In this document: one piece after another, positions 5,155-6,299 of the stretch | Numbering within the stretch: position 1 is the stretch's first letter | Layout: every line of letters begins with the position of its first letter | Assembly: GCA_002691345.1 (NCBI GenBank) | Contig: NZHI01000062.1 | Span: 1-6,299, forward strand | Direction of reading: 5' to 3' | DNA: 6,299 nt | From: Synechococcus sp. MED650 | GTDB lineage: Bacteria; Cyanobacteriota; Cyanobacteriia; PCC-6307; Cyanobiaceae | Notes under the pieces: model-generated | What the model was told of the DNA's origin: nothing | What the model saw: only the letters and a program-made list of their open reading frames with translations | Database searches by the model: none | Made by a program: the position numbers and the translations under genes

Positions 5155-6299
5155 TTGGTTTGGCCTCCGGTTGATTCCGATCACCTCCTCGTGGATGCCG
5201 CGGCCATGGGCAGCCTGGAGGAGACCCTTTTCTCCAGCGGCCTGCCAGTGGCGGCACTGATGGAGAAGGTTGGGCAGGCCATGGCGGCATGGCTGCTGGA
5301 GCGACCGCAACTGTTAAAGGAAGGCGTTTTGGTGCTGGTGGGGCCCGGCCACAACGGCGGCGATGGTCTGGTGGTGGCCAGGGAATTGCATCTGGCTGGG
5401 ATTTCGGTTCAGCTCTGGTGCCCAATACCGGCCCGCAAGTCCCTCACGGAGGCCCATTGGCGGCATGTCTTGTGGCTCGGCGTCCAATGGCTTGAGCAGC
5501 AGCCTGATCCAGCCATGCCTCAGCTGTGGCTGGATGCACTGTTTGGTCTCGGACAGACCCGACCGCTTCCATCAGACCTCGTCAATCTCTTCCGCCAGCG
5601 TTCTGCGCTGAACGACGGCCGCTTGATCAGCCTCGATGTGCCCTCCGGCTTGTGCTCGGATACAGGGGAGCCGCTGGGTGGAGAGGCTGCACGGGCTGCT
5701 GTGACCCTCACGGTGGGGCTGTTCAAGCGCGGCCTGGCTTTGGATCAGGCTCGCCCCTGGGTTGGATCCCAGGTGCGCATCGATGTCGGCTTGCCCCGGC
5801 ATGTTCTTCGAGGTCTCGGGGCGTCCCCTCTGCGACGCCTGCCCGTCAGCGAGGCCTGCACGGTTCCCGTTCCGGCCCTCCCCACAACGGCGATGAAGTA
5901 TCAGCGTGGGCGTTGCTTGGTGGTGGCTGGAAGCGAGCGATTCCCGGGGGCGGCCCACCTTGCCCTTCAGGGAGCCATGGCCAGTGGTTGCGGAAGTGTT
6001 CAGGCCGTGTTGCCCGCTCGTGTTGCCCAAACCCTGTGGCAGGTGATTCCGGAAGTGATCGTGGAAAGCGATGCGATGCCCCTGGAACGCCTGGATGGGG
6101 TCTTGTTCGGACCAGGTCTTGGCGTTGACCCGCAGGTCTGGGCCCATTGGTCAGAACGGCTGCTGCGCTTTGAAGGGCTGCTCGTGCTCGATGCAGATGG
6201 TCTCAATGGCCTTGCCGCCTCAGCAGACGGTTGGCGGTGGCTGTTGAAGCGGCAGGGACCGACATGGTTGACGCCCCACGGAGCGGAATTTGCCCGACT
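5155..6299 (+). CDS. nnr: Bifunctional NAD(P)H-hydrate epimerase / ADP-dependent dehydratase (3'-truncated)
   Basis: It repairs NAD(P)H damaged by hydration. The N-terminal YjeF_N domain interconverts R and S hydrates, and the C-terminal ribokinase-like domain dehydrates the S form using ADP. Visible are 381 residues. Counting from TTG 5155, the N-domain (about 14-215) has [27 protein letters not shown] (63-71), LDALFGLG (Asp127), LDVPSG (Asp161) and GLFKRGL (Lys191). The C-domain (from about 247) has [15 protein letters not shown] (258-266), GPGLG (319-323), LDADGLN (345-351) and TPHGAEF (373-379), just before the window edge. The last third of the C-domain is missing, cut only by the window. 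Start: the frame is open from 5137 after a TGA. TTG 5155 keeps [16 protein letters not shown], which looks native; GTG 5191 is the alternative. No Shine-Dalgarno is evident. It is divergent from mnmA with a 48-bp spacer. Confidence 0.92.
   Translation, partial: MVWPPVDSDHLLVDAAAMGSLEETLFSSGLPVAALMEKVGQAMAAWLLERPQLLKEGVLVLVGPGHNGGDGLVVARELHLAGISVQLWCPIPARKSLTEAHWRHVLWLGVQWLEQQPDPAMPQLWLDALFGLGQTRPLPSDLVNLFRQRSALNDGRLISLDVPSGLCSDTGEPLGGEAARAAVTLTVGLFKRGLALDQARPWVGSQVRIDVGLPRHVLRGLGASPLRRLPVSEACTVPVPALPTTAMKYQRGRCLVVAGSERFPGAAHLALQGAMASGCGSVQAVLPARVAQTLWQVIPEVIVESDAMPLERLDGVLFGPGLGVDPQVWAHWSERLLRFEGLLVLDADGLNGLAASADGWRWLLKRQGPTWLTPHGAEFAR

Noticed and set aside
5107..5310. Upstream extension of mnmA by 68 codons
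   Set aside because: The extension lacks conserved features and runs through the start region of the divergent gene; ATG 5106 gives a normal MnmA N-terminus.
5572..6147. Minus-strand open frame opposite the hydrate-repair gene
   Set aside because: Antisense shadow; the plus strand shows a continuous series of YjeF/NnrD motifs.

Overview
The window looks like a piece of a marine picocyanobacterial chromosome, most likely a high-GC marine Synechococcus. The basis is the combination of a nickel superoxide dismutase cluster (sodN, sodX and a His-rich nickel-permease-like gene) with very tight gene packing, GC-rich codon use and few Shine-Dalgarno-like sites. No mobile elements, RNA genes or CRISPR repeats were seen. 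The assignment rests on remembered family and synteny patterns, not on a search.

Layout, left to right. Positions 1-636 (+) hold the 3' part of a SodT/UreH/NicO-like membrane protein, cut by the left window edge. A four-gene run on the minus strand follows. In transcription order it is a phasin-like coiled-coil protein (2501-2172), an exported FKBP-type prolyl isomerase (2120-1524), sodN (1482-1009) and the SodN maturation protease sodX (ending at 619). sodX overlaps sodT tail to tail by 18 bp. A strong intrinsic terminator sits just after sodN, and its descending arm and U-tract lie inside the open frame of sodX. Divergent from the phasin-like gene is lnt (2549-3943, +), apolipoprotein N-acyltransferase. 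lnt converges on mnmA (5106-3940, -), the tRNA 2-thiouridylase; the two share a TTAA in which both stop codons overlap. Divergent from mnmA is a bifunctional NAD(P)H-hydrate repair enzyme (about 5155 to the window end, +), truncated by the right edge.

How the genes work together. SodT probably supplies nickel. SodX cleaves the 20-residue SodN leader so that the mature N-terminal His can join the Ni hook. SodN then disproportionates superoxide. The other genes are housekeeping: periplasmic or thylakoid-lumen protein folding, lipoprotein N-acylation, tRNA wobble-uridine thiolation and repair of damaged NAD(P)H. There is no stretch over 300 bases without a gene; the longest gaps are about 40-50 bases.

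The most unusual point is sodX. The first ATG of its frame lies one codon after the catalytic serine, and no ATG, GTG or TTG occurs in the 34 codons between the sodN stop and that ATG. Either a near-cognate start codon is used, or translation enters from sodN, or the sequence has an error. No entirely new multi-gene system was recognised.
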